Positions 4,835 through 7,303 of a stretch of 7,303 nucleotides of DNA are shown piece after piece. The position numbers were made by a program, and so were the translations under genes. Below the pieces are notes generated by a model. That model did no database searches and was not told the DNA's origin. It was given only the letters and a program-made list of their open reading frames with translations. The DNA is from Pseudomonas sp. (GTDB taxonomy: Bacteria > Pseudomonadota > Gammaproteobacteria > Pseudomonadales > Pseudomonadaceae). Each line of letters opens with the position of its first letter. Position 1 is the stretch's first letter. Location: NCBI GenBank assembly GCA_007117785.1, contig SKFV01000209.1:1-7303 (forward strand), read 5' to 3'.

Positions 4835-7291
4835 ATGCAAAAGCTCAAATTGGTGATGGTAGGCAACGGCATGGCCGGGGTTCGTACCCTGGAAGAGTTG
4901 CTCAAGCTGACGCCCGATATGTACGACATCACGGTGTTCGGGGCTGAACCGCACCCGAACTACAACCGCATCCTGCTTTCGCCGGTACTGGCTGGCGAGC
5001 AGCATTTCGATGACATTATCCTCAACCCGCTGGACTGGTATGCCGACAACGGCATCACCCTGCACACCGGTCGCAAGATCGTCGAGATCGACCGCCGCAA
5101 CTGCAAGGTGATCGCCGACGATGGCACCGAGGCAGACTATGACCGCTTGCTGCTGGCCACTGGCTCCAACCCTTTCATGCTGCCGATTCCCGGCAATGAC
5201 CTCGAAGGGGTCATTGGCTACCGCGATATTGCCGATACCCAGCAAATGATGGACAGCGCCAAGACGCACAAACACGCGGTGGTTATCGGTGGTGGTCTGC
5301 TCGGTCTGGAAGCAGCCAACGGTCTGATGCTGCGCGGTATGGACGTGACCGTGGTGTACATTGGCGAATGGCTGATGGAGCGCCAGCTCGACCGTACCGC
5401 TGGCGAGCTGCTGCAACAGTCACTGGAAGAGCGCGGGCTGAAGTTCCTGTTGCCACAATTTACCAGCGAACTGGTGGATGATGGTCAAGGCCGGGTCAAG
5501 GCCGTCCGCTTCAAGGACGGTACTGAGGTACCTGCGGATCTGGTGGTCATGGCTGCCGGTATCCGACCCAATACCGAACTGGCGGAAAGTTCGGGCCTTG
5601 CCTGCAACCGCGGTATTCTGGTCAGCGATACGCTGCAGACCTTTGATCCAAAAATCTACGCCATCGGCGAATGCGCCAGCCACCGGGGTATCGCCTACGG
5701 GCTGGTTGCGCCCTTGTTTGAGCAGGCCAAGGTCTGTGCCAATCATCTGGCCATGCTCGGCTATGGTCGTTACGAAGGCTCGGTAACCTCGACCAAGTTG
5801 AAGGTAACCGGCGTCGACCTGTTTTCCGCCGGCGACTTTATGGGGGATGTGGACAGTGAGCAGATCACCCTCTCCGACCCCATCGGCGGTGTCTACAAGA
5901 AGCTGGTAATCCGGGACAACGTGCTGGTTGGCGCCTGCATGTACGGTGACACAGCCGACGGCGGCTGGTATTTCCGCATGATCAAGAACAACCAGAATGT
6001 CAGCGAGATCCGCGACCATCTGATGTTCGGGGAAAATGCCATCGGCGACACGGGTCATCAGGGCCAGAACAAGGCCGCCAACATGCCCGATGACATGGAA
6101 GTCTGTGGTTGTAACGGCGTGTGCAAAGGCACCATCGTTAAAACCATTCAAGAACACGGCTTGTTCAGTGTTGATGATGTCAAACAGCACACCAAAGCGG
6201 GCAGTTCCTGTGGCTCCTGTGTCGGGCTGGTCGAGCAGATTGTATTGAACACCGTGGGCGGTGCGGCGGATGTGAAGCCGAAGAGCGATCATCCGGTGTG
6301 TGGTTGTACTGACCTGAACCATGGCCAGGTGCGCAAGGCCATCCGCGAACACAATCTGACCAGCATTCCCGAGGCCATGGCCTTTATGGAGTGGCGCACG
6401 CCCAATGGCTGTGCGACCTGCCGTCCGGCGATCAACTACTACCTGATTTCCACCTGGCCGGGTGAGGCCAAGGATGACCCGCAATCGCGCTTCATCAACG
6501 AACGCGCGCACGCGAATATCCAGAAAGATGGCACCTATTCGGTGGTGCCACGCATGTGGGGCGGTGTCACCAATGCGTCCGAGCTGCGCCGGATTGCCGA
6601 TGTAGCCGACAAGTACCAGGTCCCCATGGTCAAGGTGACCGGGGGCCAGCGTATCGATCTGCTCGGTATCAAGAAAGAAGATCTGCCCAGTGTGTGGAAG
6701 GATCTGGATATGCCTTCCGGGCATGCTTACGGTAAATCGATCCGTACGGTAAAAACCTGTGTCGGTAGTGAGTTCTGCCGCTTCGGTACACAAAACTCGA
6801 CGCAGATGGGTATCGACCTGGAACATGCCTTGTTCAATATGTGGTCGCCGCACAAGGTCAAGCTGGCGGTCTCGGGTTGCCCGCGCAACTGTGCCGAGTC
6901 GGGTATCAAGGATATCGGCATCATCGGCGTGGATTCCGGCTGGGAGCTCTATATCGGCGGAAACGGCGGGATCAAGACGGAGGCCGGTGAGTTCTTCGTC
7001 AAGGTGAAAACCGAGGACGAAGTAATGGAATATTCGCTGGCGTTCCTGCAACTCTACCGTGAGGAAGCCTTCTACCTGGAGCGTACAGTGCATTATCTGC
7101 ATCGCGTCGGTATGGAACACATCAAGCAGGGTGTGCTGGCCGATCCGGAGCGACGCAAGGCGTTGCATGAGCGGCTACTGTTCTCGCTGTCCTTCGAGCA
7201 GGATCCGTGGAAAGAGCGCATCGAGAAGGAAGCGTTGAAGCACGAGTTCCGCCGTATTGCGGTTAAGCAGCTGGATGAGGTGAACGCATGA
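4835..7291 (+). CDS. nirB: Nitrite reductase (NADH), large subunit
   Basis: Cytoplasmic siroheme enzyme that reduces nitrite to ammonium with six electrons from NADH, working with the small subunit NirD. The protein has 818 residues, slightly shorter than the about 847 of E. coli NirB but with every domain present. The FAD-binding GNGMAG is at 10-15 and the NADH-binding GGGLLG at 152-157. A rubredoxin-reductase-like C-terminal part lies near 310-390. Two BFD-like [2Fe-2S] domains follow, with Cys 424, 426, 459, 462 and Cys 489, 491, 526, 529. The sulfite/nitrite reductase ferredoxin-like half covers about 555-620. The siroheme/[4Fe-4S] site has Cys 642, 648 (C-x5-C) and Cys 682, 686 (GCPRNC); the last normally bridges to siroheme. 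Its 3' end overlaps the next start by four bases (ATGA). The leader elements upstream imply an assimilatory, nitrogen-controlled role rather than respiratory nitrite detoxification. Confidence 0.97.
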   Translation: MQKLKLVMVGNGMAGVRTLEELLKLTPDMYDITVFGAEPHPNYNRILLSPVLAGEQHFDDIILNPLDWYADNGITLHTGRKIVEIDRRNCKVIADDGTEADYDRLLLATGSNPFMLPIPGNDLEGVIGYRDIADTQQMMDSAKTHKHAVVIGGGLLGLEAANGLMLRGMDVTVVYIGEWLMERQLDRTAGELLQQSLEERGLKFLLPQFTSELVDDGQGRVKAVRFKDGTEVPADLVVMAAGIRPNTELAESSGLACNRGILVSDTLQTFDPKIYAIGECASHRGIAYGLVAPLFEQAKVCANHLAMLGYGRYEGSVTSTKLKVTGVDLFSAGDFMGDVDSEQITLSDPIGGVYKKLVIRDNVLVGACMYGDTADGGWYFRMIKNNQNVSEIRDHLMFGENAIGDTGHQGQNKAANMPDDMEVCGCNGVCKGTIVKTIQEHGLFSVDDVKQHTKAGSSCGSCVGLVEQIVLNTVGGAADVKPKSDHPVCGCTDLNHGQVRKAIREHNLTSIPEAMAFMEWRTPNGCATCRPAINYYLISTWPGEAKDDPQSRFINERAHANIQKDGTYSVVPRMWGGVTNASELRRIADVADKYQVPMVKVTGGQRIDLLGIKKEDLPSVWKDLDMPSGHAYGKSIRTVKTCVGSEFCRFGTQNSTQMGIDLEHALFNMWSPHKVKLAVSGCPRNCAESGIKDIGIIGVDSGWELYIGGNGGIKTEAGEFFVKVKTEDEVMEYSLAFLQLYREEAFYLERTVHYLHRVGMEHIKQGVLADPERRKALHERLLFSLSFEQDPWKERIEKEALKHEFRRIAVKQLDEVNA

Positions 7292-7303
7292 ACTGGTTGG
7301 ATA
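7288..7303 (+). CDS. nirD: Nitrite reductase small subunit, start only (3' end outside window)
   Basis: ATG 7288 overlaps the nirB stop (ATGA) and is preceded by GAGGTGA (7277-7283), a good ribosome binding site. Only MNWLD is visible, which agrees with the usual NirD beginning. The identity rests on this and on the near-universal nirB-nirD order, so it is inferred from context more than read. NirD is a Rieske-like-fold partner needed for NirB activity. Confidence 0.75.

Noticed and set aside
4561..4947. Open frame of 128 codons covering the usp-nirB intergenic region
   Set aside because: It crosses the promoter, leader and terminator and runs out of frame into nirB. There is no motif and no ribosome site.
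5420..7168. Open frame of 582 codons on the - strand across nirB
   Set aside because: It lies opposite a clear, full-length nirB, has no recognisable domain and no own ribosome site. Long antisense frames are common in GC-rich genes.

Overview
The window reads as ordinary chromosome from a Pseudomonas-type gammaproteobacterium. The visible end of ribonuclease T, the NirB sequence and the GC-rich codon usage all fit Pseudomonas or a close relative such as Halopseudomonas. That placement is recall-based inference, since no search was possible. All genes are on the + strand, and both ends of the window cut through genes.

Layout: (1) 1-396 is the 3' end of rnt (RNase T). (2) 397-506 holds a weak candidate terminator and a candidate sigma-70 promoter. 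(3) 507-4583 is a three-gene transport unit. It contains a TAXI-family TRAP solute-binding protein, a perfect 10-bp intercistronic stem-loop, a fused TRAP permease with a C-terminal extracytoplasmic domain (DUF3394-like, partly PDZ-like), and a small universal stress protein whose start overlaps the permease end by 29 nt. The substrate cannot be read from the sequence. (4) 4584-4834 is a dense regulatory region. It has two NtrC-like dyads, a near-consensus sigma-54 (-24/-12) promoter, and a leader with a strong intrinsic terminator. The 5' arm of that terminator is shared with a small hairpin whose six-base loop carries A1 and G4, the hallmark of ANTAR-protein (NasT/NasR-type) antitermination targets. 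(5) 4835-7291 is nirB, the large subunit of NADH-dependent siroheme nitrite reductase. Its stop overlaps (ATGA) the start of the next gene, almost certainly nirD, of which only five codons are visible.

Two functional blocks sit side by side. The transport unit imports an unknown small organic solute and carries its own Usp, as known for the TeaABC-TeaD ectoine system. The nirBD block reduces nitrite to ammonium for assimilation. Its leader suggests two-layer control: NtrC/sigma-54 initiation under nitrogen limitation, and nitrate/nitrite-dependent read-through of the leader terminator. The protein families are all known. The most interesting part is the nirB control region, where the predicted sigma-54 start site and the best candidate for the first ANTAR hairpin do not fit together cleanly.
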